A DNA stretch of 64,000 nucleotides from Paenibacillus sp. PCH8 (lineage in GTDB: Bacteria; Bacillota; Bacilli; Paenibacillales; Paenibacillaceae), in assembly GCF_002968835.1 (NCBI RefSeq), contig NZ_PKQK01000002.1, positions 682,001 through 746,000 on the forward strand, written 5' to 3'. Numbering within the stretch: position 1 is the first letter of the stretch; every line of letters starts with the position of its first letter. The position numbers and the translations under genes were made by a program. Positions 19,323 to 30,800 of the stretch are shown in pieces. Below the pieces are notes generated by a model. It ran no database searches. It was not told the DNA's origin and worked only from the letters and a program-made list of their open reading frames with translations.

Positions 19323-19573
19323 GTGGTTCGCTCCTGTCATTGATGTATTAGTTTCGTTGAGTGTTATGTTATCATGATCAAGTCAGGCGGAGAATGCCTC
19401 GGGAAGGGATTGGCAGCATCATGCGCAATTCGATTTCAGGTATGGATGTACATGAAATTCAATTTCAAGCTTTTCTTTTTCCATGTTCGAGATCTAACAT
19501 GTCTTCCATTGTTTACCGATATAACATAAGGAAATACCTACATACATATTAGAACGAAAGGGACGATGAATGG

Positions 19574-20860
19574 ATGAACACAAGGTTAACCAACTTGCAG
19601 CGCACCATCTGTACTTTGCTATTCTTTACACTGATTGCAGCAGTAACATTGGGAGGTGGAAGTACAACCCAAGCAGCTTCACTCAGCCAATCAACCGTAT
19701 ATTATGAATCCGATGGAGTGTTGTACAAAGTATCTGCAGATGGCAGCAACACAACCGAAGTATTAATTGATTTCGAAGGCGTGGACTTATCCGCGGCTGG
19801 TTCTTATCTCTACTACACCCAGACTGCTTCTTCCACAACGTTGCTTAGGGTTCCGAATGACGGATCGAGCGATGCAGCAGAGACATTTGCTACAGATGTA
19901 CTTAGCTATTATACGGATAACGGATTCATCTATTATCTGGATGCTACAGGCACAATCTACCGCGCCAATGGCGATAGTGACGCTTCGGCTGTTACCCAAA
20001 TCGCCGACAAGGCAGATACCGATTTTCCTTTTCTCGTAGTCATCAAAGGCCGTGTCTACTATAATGCACTGGTTAATGGAAACACGTGGATCGTGTCCAA
20101 AACGTCCAACGGAACAGGAGCTGTACAGCGGATTGCTGCTGGTGCAGTGGAAAGTCGTTATTTTACGAATCAAGGCAAGAATGAACTGCAACTAATGGTC
20201 AATACAGACCCCTATGAGCAGTTCTATTCCACCAATGCGGTCGTCATGTACAAGGTGAATTACAACACGGGTAAGGCCACTGCTGTCAATCCCAAAGCCA
20301 AACTGGACGTAAATGCTGTTTATTCCGGTGGTTGGGGAAATAATCTTTATGTGTATAACAAAGGAATCGAGCTCGACAGTAACAAGAATTACAATTATGC
20401 CAAAGGCAAAGCATTTGCATTAACGACTTCCGCCAAAACGCTTCAGCTTCATACCAAGAGCGTACGTGAAGTCAGCGCACTCGGTACAGACAAGGTTATA
20501 CTTGTGGATACAGACAAAAAAGCTTATGCCAAAACGGTCTCGGGTAACAAAGTATCCAAGTCCGCCAACCTGAATCTAAGTAATGTAACTTATGTTACAA
20601 ATCAAATGAACAATGGTCGTCCTACGCTTGCATATTTCTCGGGCAACAATGGTCTCTATTCGGTCAACACGGCTCTCAAGGTTACTAAACTTACTAGTGA
20701 TGAGTGGGATGCGTTCCAACTAAGAGACGATGTTCCAGGCATGTTCTACATCAATGCCAAAGACCAGTATCGCTTGTATCATGTGCAACCGGGCGGAACA
20801 GGTAAAAAAGTGCTGAGTGACGTTTTCCTGGACAATATTCTATTAGTAATACCGAATTAA
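19574..20860 (+). CDS. Secreted DUF5050-like beta-propeller protein
   Basis: A 428-residue exported protein. The signal peptide ends at TQAAS (about residue 35). The rest is a series of about 45-residue blade-like repeats containing patterns such as YYESDGVLYKVSADGSN, YLYYTQTASS and FIYYLDATGTIYRANGDSD, characteristic of DUF5050 or TolB-like propellers. No catalytic motif, transmembrane anchor or SLH domain is seen, so it is probably released or loosely held at the wall. AAAGGGA precedes the start. Function is unknown; ligand or wall-polymer binding is plausible. Confidence 0.75.
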   Translation: MNTRLTNLQRTICTLLFFTLIAAVTLGGGSTTQAASLSQSTVYYESDGVLYKVSADGSNTTEVLIDFEGVDLSAAGSYLYYTQTASSTTLLRVPNDGSSDAAETFATDVLSYYTDNGFIYYLDATGTIYRANGDSDASAVTQIADKADTDFPFLVVIKGRVYYNALVNGNTWIVSKTSNGTGAVQRIAAGAVESRYFTNQGKNELQLMVNTDPYEQFYSTNAVVMYKVNYNTGKATAVNPKAKLDVNAVYSGGWGNNLYVYNKGIELDSNKNYNYAKGKAFALTTSAKTLQLHTKSVREVSALGTDKVILVDTDKKAYAKTVSGNKVSKSANLNLSNVTYVTNQMNNGRPTLAYFSGNNGLYSVNTALKVTKLTSDEWDAFQLRDDVPGMFYINAKDQYRLYHVQPGGTGKKVLSDVFLDNILLVIPN

Positions 20861-20914
20861 CACATACCCCGTTGATACAGCAGGATGAACGACTCAACAG
20901 ACTGTCCAGTTCAA

Positions 20915-20956
20915 AGAGGATTACCATGCAGCCATAATGGCTCGTGGTAACCCTCT
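20915..20956 (+). terminator. Terminator of the DUF5050-like gene
   Basis: AGAGGATTACCATG pairs with CGTGGTAACCCTCT, with an inner AGCCA/TGGCT stem, and is followed by seven T. Confidence 0.85.
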
Positions 20957-20999
20957 TTTTTTGTCGATAACTATTTTTCAAAAACATCTTCCATATGAG

Positions 21000-21018
21000 A
21001 ATGATAATTGTTATCATT
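21000..21018 (+). promoter_or_regulatory. Fur box
   Basis: AATGATAATTGTTATCATT is a perfect 8-3-8 palindrome and matches the Firmicute 7-1-7 Fur consensus TGATAAT-n-ATTATCA except for one base. It lies 28 bases before the start of the AraC/Btr-like gene. Iron-dependent repression by Fur is the expected effect. Confidence 0.85.
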
Positions 21019-21046
21019 AAGAAAATAAGACAAAAGGATGGTCCGT

Positions 21047-22678
21047 ATGACTGAACAGTTTCCCTTCATTGCTGAAACCACTTCTCTACCGCTCCTCTCC
21101 TCCATGTGCTGTGTGCGTCGTGGGGAGAACTTCCGTGTGCAAGGCAAGACCGTGTCCCGGCCCATGCTCTGTCTTATTTTGCAAGGAGACGGTGTTCTGG
21201 CCCTGAATGATACAGTCTATACGGCTCAAGCGGGCAGCTTGTTCGTGTTGAAGCCAGGTACAACCGTCGAGGCCGCTGCACGCTCCAATGTGACCGAATT
21301 TATATTATTAAGCATGGATACGGTTCGTCTACAGCAAGTGCGAGGTGAATGGAAAATGACCTCTTCTTCCGACTTCCCTCTGGATTGGCAGACGGGCAGA
21401 TTGCTGGTTCGTCACGAGCAACAGGTCGTATCCCGTTTGGAATCACTGTACGAAACCTATCGTGGCCTTCAACCGGATCACTTTATCAGCATACATAGCC
21501 AGCTGCATGAACTGTTGCAGTTTCTCTCGGAGAACCGGCTGGAAGCCAATTATGAGAAGGTCGACCCTGCCCTGGAACGCAGCATTATGTATATGCGACG
21601 TTTCATGAGTGAAGGAATCAGCATGGATCAGCTTGCCAAGATCGCTGGTCTTACTCCCAGCTCCTATTCTCGGAGTTTCAAGAAGGCCAAAGGCATGTCG
21701 CCGACCGATTATCTGAATCGTTTACGTATAGAAGAAGCCAAAAAACAGCTGACAGAGGAACATTGTGTCCTCAAAGACATTGCGGTGTCTGTCGGGTATG
21801 GCAATGAATATTATTTTAGCCGCAAATTCAAACAAACCTTGGGGATTGCACCCAGCATATATATGAAAAGAGATCAACTTCGGGTAGCTACGGCATCGAT
21901 CATGGGATTCCATGAGAATCTGACTTCGCTTGGATTGCACCCGGTAGCCGTTTTCGAAGGGGCCCTTGACCGGGAAACAGATGAAAATGAATATGAACGT
22001 CGAATAATCGAACAATTCAATCAGCTTCGGCAAGCCAAGCCAGACTTGATCATCGGTGACTTTTACCATAAGCCCTATTATGATCGTCTGAAAAGTATCG
22101 CACCAACCCTCTTATTGGAGCCTGCTGAAGACTGGAAATCGCAGCATATGCGCTTGGCTGAACTGGTTGGACGGGAGAAACAGGCATTGCTGCATTTCAA
22201 GGAACTGGAGTTTCACAAGTTTGAAGCAGGCCCGAGCCTGCAATCTTATTTTGGAACGGCGCGTATCGCTCTGATGGAGATTACGAATCAGTTTATCCGA
22301 TTACAGGGAGCCAATGAGCATCCGTTAAACAACCTGTTATATGACGAATTGGGACTTCAACGTGCCCAGCTTCTACCTCCCGATATCTCCAGATATGAGT
22401 ATACAGCGGATAGTATCCCATTGCTCGACACGGATTTCCTGTTTGTTCATCGTGCTTCGCTTCAGCCTGCCAGTGAAAAGGCATTCCGACGCATGAAGCA
22501 AACGGCATCATGGAATCGATCCACTGCCGTGTTGCATGGTAACGTTCACGATATCTCGAATTGGCATCTGTTATGCTGGAATCCAGAAGGCCGTCTGCAG
22601 ATCTTGAACGAACTGCAACAGATTATCCAGCAGGCTAGTGCTTATCCACATGCAAGTTTAATTATGATTGGACCCTAG
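21047..22678 (+). CDS. AraC-family iron/siderophore regulator (Btr-like)
   Basis: A 543-residue regulator in three parts: an N-terminal cupin-like domain (about 1-130, RPMLCLILQGDGVLALNDTVY), an AraC double helix-turn-helix (about 185-285, ISMDQLAKIAGLTPSSYSRSF and IAVSVGYGNEYYFSRKFKQ), and a C-terminal siderophore-binding FeuA/FhuD-like domain (about 290-543, FHENLTSLGLHPVAVFEGAL). This architecture is that of B. subtilis Btr, which activates bacillibactin uptake. I start at ATG 21047 because AAAGGA lies eight bases before it; ATG 21038 is too close. A Fur box overlaps the promoter. No siderophore transporter is adjacent, so the target operon lies elsewhere. Confidence 0.88.
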   Translation: MTEQFPFIAETTSLPLLSSMCCVRRGENFRVQGKTVSRPMLCLILQGDGVLALNDTVYTAQAGSLFVLKPGTTVEAAARSNVTEFILLSMDTVRLQQVRGEWKMTSSSDFPLDWQTGRLLVRHEQQVVSRLESLYETYRGLQPDHFISIHSQLHELLQFLSENRLEANYEKVDPALERSIMYMRRFMSEGISMDQLAKIAGLTPSSYSRSFKKAKGMSPTDYLNRLRIEEAKKQLTEEHCVLKDIAVSVGYGNEYYFSRKFKQTLGIAPSIYMKRDQLRVATASIMGFHENLTSLGLHPVAVFEGALDRETDENEYERRIIEQFNQLRQAKPDLIIGDFYHKPYYDRLKSIAPTLLLEPAEDWKSQHMRLAELVGREKQALLHFKELEFHKFEAGPSLQSYFGTARIALMEITNQFIRLQGANEHPLNNLLYDELGLQRAQLLPPDISRYEYTADSIPLLDTDFLFVHRASLQPASEKAFRRMKQTASWNRSTAVLHGNVHDISNWHLLCWNPEGRLQILNELQQIIQQASAYPHASLIMIGP

Positions 22679-22764
22679 TCTCCAAAAGCAGATACACGCC
22701 GAAACGACGTGAGTACATTCTCCCTCTACAGATCGCATTTCTTCATTATATTTAACAAGCCAAA

Positions 22765-22792
22765 GGGCCCTCTCCTATGATGGAAAGGGCCC
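22765..22792 (-). terminator. Terminator of the GbsR-type gene
   Basis: An 11-bp stem (GGGCCCTTTCC with GGAGAGGGCCC, one G-U) and then TTTGGCTTG on the minus strand. It also lies downstream of the AraC gene on the plus strand. Confidence 0.6.
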
Positions 22793-22803
22793 TGAACATG
22801 CAA

Positions 22804-23379
22804 TTATAATTGTTCCTTGATCTCTTCCTTTGGAACAAGCTTGTATATCTCTTCATTTTCCATGGTATCAATCAAGCGATCCAACCATTTGTAATATGCT
22901 TCCGCTTGCAAAACCTTATGTTTGTCTTCCATCAGGATGTGGATCAGTTCAGCATCTGCCTGCTCATCCAGATTTTCGACTAAGCGATTCAGTTCGTCAA
23001 TCGATTTCCGTAGAATCTGAAGGTTACTCTCCACGGCTTTTCTCCATTTAATCGCGAAATAATCCGTAAACGTCTGATGCCAGTCATATTCCACTTCATA
23101 TAGGTCTTTCCTGGAGCCTTTACTCCATACTTTATTCACCATTTTCAAATCCAGCAGTGTTCGTACACCTGTACTCATACTCGTTTTGCTCATTTCCATT
23201 TCACGGCCCATATCATCAAGGGTCATTGGTTTGTCTGCAAAAAATAGCAATCCATATAAGTGTCCCGTGGACAACGTAACGCCGTAGAGATCCATATTAC
23301 GTCCAATGGCTTCAATCACACGTTTACGAATCCTCAGCACGGTTGCCTGCTGTTCCTCTTGTAAATGGTCCAAGCCCAT
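22804..23379 (-). CDS. GbsR/OpuAR-type MarR-like regulator
   Basis: A 191-residue regulator of the GbsR subgroup of MarR proteins, which in Bacillus repress choline and glycine betaine uptake or synthesis genes. The winged helix lies at about 25-105 (STGHLYGLLFFADKPMTLDDM, EMSKTSMSTGVRTLLDLKMV), followed by a long helical C-terminus. The start is ATG 23379, seven bases after GGAGGT; the frame extends upstream to 23499 without a site. It is divergent from the opuA genes, and a perfect palindrome lies between them, so it very probably represses opuA when osmolarity is low. The ligand (choline or glycine betaine) is inferred from the family. Confidence 0.87.
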   Translation of the reverse strand: MGLDHLQEEQQATVLRIRKRVIEAIGRNMDLYGVTLSTGHLYGLLFFADKPMTLDDMGREMEMSKTSMSTGVRTLLDLKMVNKVWSKGSRKDLYEVEYDWHQTFTDYFAIKWRKAVESNLQILRKSIDELNRLVENLDEQADAELIHILMEDKHKVLQAEAYYKWLDRLIDTMENEEIYKLVPKEEIKEQL

Positions 23380-23877
23380 GCTTGCAACCTCCATTCTGAC
23401 ATTCCCAGTCTTGGCAAAATAAATGCAACACTTCAAAGTCCTGCTTACATGGGAAAGCATCCGGCCGGACATCCTATATGCCAGAGGGCTTTCTTTCACC
23501 CAATGTATGAAAATGGGAACTTTACCAAAGTTACATTTGCCTACAACTATCTTTTAACCAATAAAAACAGCTTCAATTCAGCTCATTTTCTATTGTAGGA
23601 AAAGAGATGTCAAATGTAAAGCTGCCTTATTATGCAGAATAAGGAGATAGGCGGAGCATATGGAAGTAAAACTTTGTACAGTTTTTACTGTACAAACATT
23701 ATGTACTGTTTATTCAGTTGCTATACGGGGTAAGTATTGATAGAATACAAAACGTTACCCAGAAAGACGGGAAGCGAAGCAACGATTACCGGATTTCGTG
23801 GCTGGGCGCACAAGTGTATGGGCTTGTGGATGCTGTAAGCCGTTCGAAGTGCACAACACATCAGAAGGGGTGAAAAC
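23380..23877. other. Divergent control region of gbsR-type gene and opuA
   Basis: This 498-base region holds the palindrome at 23673-23696 and a possible TTTGTA/CATTAT promoter overlapping it. The long leader to opuAA (about 150 bases) contains no open frame with a ribosome binding site. No known riboswitch was recognised. Confidence 0.5.
23673..23696. promoter_or_regulatory. Probable GbsR-type operator
   Basis: TTTGTACAGT-TTTT-ACTGTACAAA is a perfect inverted repeat with 10-bp arms. A second half-site (TGTACTGTTTA) starts at about 23702. It lies in the divergent region between the GbsR-type gene and opuAA, about 180 bases before the latter. Confidence 0.65.
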
Positions 23878-25107
23878 ATGACCATACTTGAAGTAAAAAA
23901 CGTAAGTAAACTGTTTGGCCCCCAAACCGAGCAAGGTCTGCAATTACTGGAGCAAGGTTGGGGCAAAGAAAAGTTGGCCAAAGAAAAACAGATAACGGTT
24001 GGTGTCAACCGGGTCAACATGGAGATTCAGGAAGGTGAAATCTTTGTTATTATGGGACTGTCCGGAAGTGGTAAATCCACACTGGTACGGATGTTCAATC
24101 GTCTGATTGAACCAACATCCGGAGAAATTCTGGTCCATGGTAAAGATCTACGCAAATTGAACAAAGAACAATTGCGCGAAGTGCGCCGGAAAACGATCAG
24201 TATGGTATTCCAGAAGTTCGCGTTATTCCCGCACCGTACCGTTCTCGATAATGTGGAGTATGGACTGGAAGTACAGAAGGTAGATAAGGAAGTGCGCCGC
24301 GAGAAGGCGAGAACCTCACTTGAGTTGGTTGGCCTTAAAGGCTGGGAAGATAAGATGCCAGATGAACTCAGTGGCGGGATGCAGCAACGTGTAGGTTTGG
24401 CACGTGCGCTTGCCAATGATCCGGAAATACTTCTAATGGATGAAGCCTTCAGTGCACTTGATCCATTGATTCGCCGTGATATGCAGGATGAGTTGATTGA
24501 GCTTCAGGATAAAATGAAAAAAACGATTATTTTCATTACCCATGACTTGGACGAAGCGCTGCGCATCGGCGATCGTATTGCCCTCATGAAAGACGGCGCA
24601 GTCGTGCAGATCGGTACACCGGAAGAAATCATGATTCAACCGGCCAACTCTTACGTGGCCCGCTTCGTCGAAGACGTGGACTTGTCCAAGGTCCTTACTG
24701 CAGCTCATGTAATGCGTCGCCCTGAAACGATTACGCTTGACCGTGGTCCTCGTGTTGCTCTCGAATTAATGCGCGAACGTGGTATTTCCAACCTGTTTGT
24801 CATTGACCGTTCGATCAAACTGCTCGGTGTCATTACAGCAGAAGATGCAACTCGTGCGATGCGCGAAAATAAAGTGTTGAACGACATTCTGATCACGGAC
24901 GGGCCGACTGTTTCTCCTGAGACCCTGATTCATGAATTGTTCGAAATTGTAAGTTCAGCCCATGTGCCGCTCGCTGTTGTTGGCGAAACCGGCCGTCTGC
25001 AAGGTGTTATCGTCCGCGGTGCCCTGCTTGGCGCACTAAGCGGTGAAGTTGCAGTAAAGGAGGAACTTGCGAATGATTCCCAAAATACCACTAGCATCGT
25101 GGATTGA
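23878..25107 (+). CDS. opuAA: Glycine betaine ABC transporter ATP-binding subunit OpuAA
   Basis: A 409-residue ATPase powering uptake of glycine betaine or related osmoprotectants. Walker A is GLSGSGKST (60-68), the signature LSGGM is at 164-168 and Walker B LLMDEA at 185-190. Two CBS domains fill about 275-400; in OpuA these sense internal ionic strength and switch the transporter on under osmotic stress. The length matches B. subtilis OpuAA (418). Its 3' end overlaps the start of the permease gene by 35 bases, so the two are translationally coupled. The divergent GbsR-type regulator is the likely repressor. Confidence 0.95.
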   Translation: MTILEVKNVSKLFGPQTEQGLQLLEQGWGKEKLAKEKQITVGVNRVNMEIQEGEIFVIMGLSGSGKSTLVRMFNRLIEPTSGEILVHGKDLRKLNKEQLREVRRKTISMVFQKFALFPHRTVLDNVEYGLEVQKVDKEVRREKARTSLELVGLKGWEDKMPDELSGGMQQRVGLARALANDPEILLMDEAFSALDPLIRRDMQDELIELQDKMKKTIIFITHDLDEALRIGDRIALMKDGAVVQIGTPEEIMIQPANSYVARFVEDVDLSKVLTAAHVMRRPETITLDRGPRVALELMRERGISNLFVIDRSIKLLGVITAEDATRAMRENKVLNDILITDGPTVSPETLIHELFEIVSSAHVPLAVVGETGRLQGVIVRGALLGALSGEVAVKEELANDSQNTTSIVD

Positions 25108-27661
25108 ATCCATCGTTGACTGGATGAGCACCTCGCTCTCCGGTTTGTTCAAAGTCATTTCTGTCGTTATTCAGGAGGTTGTTGGATTCTTCTCCGGGTT
25201 GTTCTTGCTGCCCCATCCACTCTTGTTTATCGCGATCCTGGGAGTACTTGCATTTCTTGTTGGTCGACTCCCGCTTACCCTATTCACGGTTATTGGGTTC
25301 TTGCTTGTAGATAACCTGGGATACTGGTCCCAATCGATGGACACACTCGGATTGGTTATTACATCTGGATTGGTCTCGATCCTGCTGGGTGTTCCGATCG
25401 GAATCTGGCTGGCATATAGCAAAACCGCAGCTCGCATTATCACGCCACTGCTTGACTTTATGCAGACGATGCCTGCATTTGTCTACTTGCTGCCTGCGGT
25501 TACGTTCTTTAGCCTTGGTGTCGTTCCAGGTGTTATCGCATCCGTTATCTTTGCGATTCCGCCAACCATTCGTCTGACTCACCTTGGGATTAGACAGGTA
25601 TCTGGCGAATTGGTGGAAGCAGCTGATGCATTCGGCTCGACTTCCATGCAAAAGTTGTTCAAAGTACAATTACCATTGGCATTACCTACTGTAATGTCAG
25701 GGATTAACCAAACCATCATGCTGTCCCTTTCCATGGTTGTTATTGCATCCATGATCGGTGCACAGGGTATTGGTGCGGAAGTATACCGTGCGGTAACACA
25801 GCTTCAGATCGGTAAAGGATTCGAAGCAGGTCTTGCTGTTGTTGTACTCGCGATTGTACTTGACCGTTTTACACAGAATCTGTTCATGCCAGGTCGCAAA
25901 AAGACTTCACGTATTACTACGAAGCAAAAAGCATGGATTACTGCTGCGGCAACACTAGTTGTGCTTGTAGCTGGTTTCTCCCAATACTTCGTTGGTGGCA
26001 ACACTTCTGCAGGTGGCAACAATGCACCAGCCAATGCTGTAGGTGAGGAAGTCAAATATCAGATTATCGGTATTGACCCAGGCGCAGGCATTATGAAGTC
26101 CGCTGCCAAAGCGATTGAGGACTACAAGCTGACTGACTGGACTCTCATTGAAGGCTCTGGTGCAGCGATGACAGCCACACTGGACAAAGCACTCAAAAAT
26201 GAAGATCCAATCATCATTACAGGTTGGACTCCACACTGGATGTTCAACAAATATGATCTTAAATATCTGGAAGATCCCCAAAAGTCCTTCGGTGATGCTG
26301 AAGAAATTCATACCATTGCTCGTAAAGGTCTGAAAAAAGATCATCCGGTTGCCTTCGAATTCCTGTCCCGTTTCCAATGGACATCCGATGAAATGGGCGA
26401 GATGATGACTGCCATTCAGGATGGTACATCTCCGGAAGAAGCAGCTAAAGCTTATGCCGAGAAACATGCGGATCAGATTAACGAATGGACCAAAGGTCTG
26501 ACTCCGGTGAACGGCGTTGCATTCAAACTTAGTTATGTTGCCTGGGATTCCGAAATCGCCAGCACTAACTTGCTGAAATATGTGATGGAAAATAAACTCG
26601 GTTATAAAGTTAATGCTCTCCAAGTGGAAGCTGGACCCATGTGGACCGGCGTTGCCTCAGGCGACGTAGATGCCTCTCCAGCAGCTTGGCTGCCATTGAC
26701 ACACGCTGACTACTGGGAACGTTACAAAGACCAGGTGGACGATCTGGGTGCCAATATGACGGGTGTACGCACAGGTCTCGTCGTTCCAAGTTACATGACT
26801 GAAGTAAACTCCATTGCAGATCTGGAGACAGGTGCCACTTCTTCTACTCCATCGGCAAGTGCCAATGTGGGCAATGATGTGAACCACCAGATTATCGGTA
26901 TCGATCCAGGTGCCGGTATTATGAAATCTACAGCCAGTGCGATTGAAACCTACGGTCTGACGAACTGGAAACTGGTTGAAGGATCAGGAGCCGCAATGAC
27001 CGCTACACTGGACAAAGCCGTTAAAAATGAAGAACCTATTATTGTTACCGGTTGGACTCCCCATTGGATGTTCAACGCGTATGACCTGAAATATCTGGAC
27101 GATCCAGAAGGCGTTTACGGTGAAGCTGAACAGATTCATACGATTGCCCGTAAAGGGTTAAAAGAAGACAAACCTGTCGCTTATGAATTCCTTGATCGCT
27201 TCTCCTGGACAACAGAAGATATGGGTGAAATCATGGTAGCTATTCAAAACGGAGAAGATGCTCAACAAGCTGCGGCGGCTTATGCAGAGAAGCATAGTGA
27301 CCAAGTGGCTGAGTGGACCAAAGGTCTGACCCCCGTGAATGGTGAGCCTATCAAACTAAGTTATGTAGCCTGGGACTCCGAAATTGCAAGTACTAACTTG
27401 CTGGAGTATGTTCTAAGAGAAAAACTCGGTTACAACGTCACTTCACTTCAAGTTGAGATTGGTCCAATGTGGACCGGAATCGCCAACGGTGATGTGGATG
27501 CAACTCCAGCCGCATGGTTGCCACTCACTTCTGCAGATTATTTCAACAAATACAAGGATCAGATCGATGATCTGGGTCCGAATATGGACGGTGCCAAAAC
27601 AGGTCTGGTTGTACCAGCCTACATGGACATCAAGTCCATTAAAGATTTGAAAGATAATTAA
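25073..27661 (+). CDS. OpuA permease fused to two tandem glycine betaine-binding domains
   Basis: An 862-residue fusion. Residues about 1-300 are the OpuAB/ProW permease, with several transmembrane helices and the EAA loop ([21 protein letters not shown]). A last helix near 285-305 tethers two copies of the OpuAC binding domain: copy 1 from about 323 ([15 protein letters not shown]) and copy 2 from about 600 ([15 protein letters not shown]). Both keep the aromatic-cage segment [10 protein letters not shown] and [12 protein letters not shown]. The start is ATG 25073, nine bases after AAAGGAGG. Fusion with one binding domain is known from lactococcal OpuA; two in tandem is less usual and should raise local ligand capture. 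B. subtilis uses a separate lipoprotein instead. Confidence 0.92.
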   Translation: MIPKIPLASWIESIVDWMSTSLSGLFKVISVVIQEVVGFFSGLFLLPHPLLFIAILGVLAFLVGRLPLTLFTVIGFLLVDNLGYWSQSMDTLGLVITSGLVSILLGVPIGIWLAYSKTAARIITPLLDFMQTMPAFVYLLPAVTFFSLGVVPGVIASVIFAIPPTIRLTHLGIRQVSGELVEAADAFGSTSMQKLFKVQLPLALPTVMSGINQTIMLSLSMVVIASMIGAQGIGAEVYRAVTQLQIGKGFEAGLAVVVLAIVLDRFTQNLFMPGRKKTSRITTKQKAWITAAATLVVLVAGFSQYFVGGNTSAGGNNAPANAVGEEVKYQIIGIDPGAGIMKSAAKAIEDYKLTDWTLIEGSGAAMTATLDKALKNEDPIIITGWTPHWMFNKYDLKYLEDPQKSFGDAEEIHTIARKGLKKDHPVAFEFLSRFQWTSDEMGEMMTAIQDGTSPEEAAKAYAEKHADQINEWTKGLTPVNGVAFKLSYVAWDSEIASTNLLKYVMENKLGYKVNALQVEAGPMWTGVASGDVDASPAAWLPLTHADYWERYKDQVDDLGANMTGVRTGLVVPSYMTEVNSIADLETGATSSTPSASANVGNDVNHQIIGIDPGAGIMKSTASAIETYGLTNWKLVEGSGAAMTATLDKAVKNEEPIIVTGWTPHWMFNAYDLKYLDDPEGVYGEAEQIHTIARKGLKEDKPVAYEFLDRFSWTTEDMGEIMVAIQNGEDAQQAAAAYAEKHSDQVAEWTKGLTPVNGEPIKLSYVAWDSEIASTNLLEYVLREKLGYNVTSLQVEIGPMWTGIANGDVDATPAAWLPLTSADYFNKYKDQIDDLGPNMDGAKTGLVVPAYMDIKSIKDLKDN

Positions 27662-27693
27662 ACCAGATTGAGATGCATAAACCTGAATTTGGT

Positions 27694-27729
27694 AAAAAGA
27701 CCACCGAAATTTTCTTCGGTGGTCTTTTT
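27694..27729. terminator. Terminator after opuA (bidirectional)
   Basis: AAAAAGACCACCGAA and TTCGGTGGTCTTTTT form a perfect 15-bp stem with a six-base loop. It also lies downstream of the large nuclease gene on the other strand. Confidence 0.9.
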
Positions 27730-27813
27730 CTGTCATCTTTTTCTTTTTTCTGTTGTCATTCTAAGGCTATCTTGGGCTACGTGAAATTACACGTTCTTCG
27801 CTCTTAACGTTTG

Positions 27814-30800
27814 TCACTGAGACTCGCTTGCTGACATTAGCAGGGTCACCACTTCAGCACGCGTCGCTTCGGCGAGTGGGTTAAACCTGTTTTCCCCTGT
27901 TCCCTTCACCAGTCCTGCATCATAGGCAGCAGCGATATATGGAATGGCCCAAGCGGGTACTTTATCTGCATCCGTAAAGCTCAGTGCCGGATTGGACTGT
28001 ACCGGAAGACCGAGTGCTCTTACGAGCATAACCGTCATCTCTACCCGCGATACTTTGCCCGATGAACGGAAGGTATCATCCGTATACCCGCTAATGATCC
28101 CTTGCTCTACTGCCTGAGCAATAAAGGATTGTGCCCACGCAGGTATGCCAGCAGCATCCTTAAAAGTCAATGCCTTGTTGCTGGCCGGAAGTTCAAATGC
28201 TCTTGCCAGCATAACAATGAATTCGGCGCGTGTGGCTGGTGCATTCGGACGGAAATTACCATCTTGATACCCGTTCACAATTCCCCGGGAAATGGCCTGC
28301 TCAATAGCAGCCGCAGCCCAGTGATTCCCGATATCTTTCGGGTCTACGACCGGAGTCGTCGGATTCGTACCTCCCCCATTACCAGGAACGGTTGGCGTAG
28401 TTGGGTTGGTTGGCGTAGTTGGAGTTACAGGCTGAGTAGGTGTTGCAGATCCTCCACCACTGTTACCACTGCCCGGATTACTGCCATTATTGCCACCACC
28501 ATTACCAGGATTGCTTCCATTCCCGTCCCCAGGAAGTGGCGTGCCCTTCAGTTCCGTACTGCGTCCTTCCGTCTTTTGATCGACTGTACCTACACGGTCC
28601 AGATGTTCATGGAAGATTTCATAATCGACAAGATTCAATTCGTAGAATCGATTATCATCTTTCGCCGTTCTCATCGCACGATAGAAGTCTCCACCGTTAG
28701 CCATGAATGAATTGGTAGCGACGATATAGTACCCGTTCGGATCGATATCCGAGTACGTACCATCTGCATTCTTAATCTGAACTTTGACCACACGTTGACC
28801 CACTTGGGTCACGGTATTGGTCGTGGCATCAATCTTCTCGCCTGGCTTCGTGGAATCGTAGTAGAACCGCATGCCTGCTACTTGGGGGAAGCGCCCTTCT
28901 CCCGTTTCCACACCACTAACGCCATTTTCCAGCGCGGCTGTGATTTCCTTGCCCGTCATTTTCAACGCAGACAGGTTATTACCGAATGACAAAACATTCA
29001 GCAGGTTTTCCAGAGTAATGTCTCCTTTTTGGAGTGAAGCCCGAATACCTCCACCGTTTTGGATAGCGACATATCCTTTGACGTCGTTTTCCTTCACAAT
29101 AGATTTCACTTTCTCCAACATGCCGTCCGTCATGAAGTTTCCTAAATTGGTTTCCTGTTTCCGCACAGTACCACGTTCTCCATCCAGGAAGACATTCGTT
29201 TTACCGATAATCGTTTTCTTGAACTGTTCCAACTGAGGCGCATATTCTTTCAGCTTGTTTGCGGCTTCCACATCATCAACATAGATGAATTGGTTGGCAG
29301 CATCTTTTGCATCCAGACTCAACAATTTGCCGTTCCACTTCTTCAATATACCGGCTTCATCAAACGTAACATCCAATTGACCAAGAGAAACGTCATATTC
29401 CCCAGTTTGCACAACCAATGTTGGCTCATCCTCGCTGCCCACAACAATCGGTTCTTTCAGAATAGTGTGTGAATGCCCACCTACCACAATATCGATTCCT
29501 TCTACAGCTTCAGCCAATTTGAGATCCTCTGAGTAGCCAAGGTGAGTCAAAGCAATGATTTTATTGATACCTTCATTTTGCAGCATCTGTACAGTTGCTT
29601 GTGCACTTGCCTTATAATCTACAAACTTCAAGTCATCTCCTGGTGAAGAAAGAGATACCGTGTCCGGTGTCGTCAGTCCGAAAATACCGACTCGCTCACC
29701 ATTCACTTCCGTAATAATCGCCGGATAGATTTCGGCTTTCACACCCGGATCACCGATGCTATTATTGTACAGATTACTCAAACTCGCATCTTTTGAATAA
29801 TCAATATTAGCACTCACGAACGGAAACTCCGCTTTCTCAACAAATGCTTTCAGTACGCTTGTACCTTTATCAAACTCATGGTTACCAAAAGTCATGGCAT
29901 CGTATCCGATCATGTTCATGAACTCCAGATCAGCCAGACCGTTAAACAGATTGAAGTACAATGTGCCTGAGAAAACGTCCCCTGCATCCAGCACTAGGGT
30001 ATTATCATTGCGTGCTTCCTTAATAGCTGTTACACGGCGCGGGATATTATCCAGATGCGCATGGGTATCGTTCGTGTGCAATACACGCAGGTTGAAGTCC
30101 CCTTCTTCCACAGCATCTCCGATACTCAGTTGTGCAAGCAGTGGGTCATGGTCACTCACCCGTCCATCCGCTGTTTCAAAATCGGCATTCACATGTATGA
30201 CTTCAATGGCTGCTGTCTCAGTCAGATTTTTACTCACCAGAATGTGATCCAGTGTCTGAGAGTTACCGTCATAGATGTAGGAGTACCGCTGATTTTCTGG
30301 CAGTTCGTTTACCAGATTGTCCAGTTCATTACCTTCAACAATGTTCAAGGTATTCGAGAATTGGAAGTCATTGAAATCACCGAGAACAGCAACATTTACC
30401 TTAGGGTCTTTGTTCAGTAAATCTTTCACAAAGCCATTCACCAATGCAGCTTGCTTGGCACGTTGAACTTCACTGCTTCGAGTCGCAGGTTGTATGCTTC
30501 CAAACGGTTTCAGGTCTCCACCTTTGGAATTGAAGTGGTTGGCAATCACCACTACACGTTCACCATTGAATTCAAATTCCGCGGCAAGTGGTTTGCGGGA
30601 GCTGGCGAACGCCTCGTCTCCCGGTGCAATACGACCCGGATTGTTAGAGAGACTGCCGTCTGCTTTGACTGTGATCGCTGTCGTAGCATTTCCTTTTCCG
30701 ATACCAGTAGCCAACGATACACGGTTCGGTTGATACAGGAACCCTACTCGAATGTTGGCACCCGGTGCCCCGCCATCTTTGTTATTTTCGGGAGAAATCT

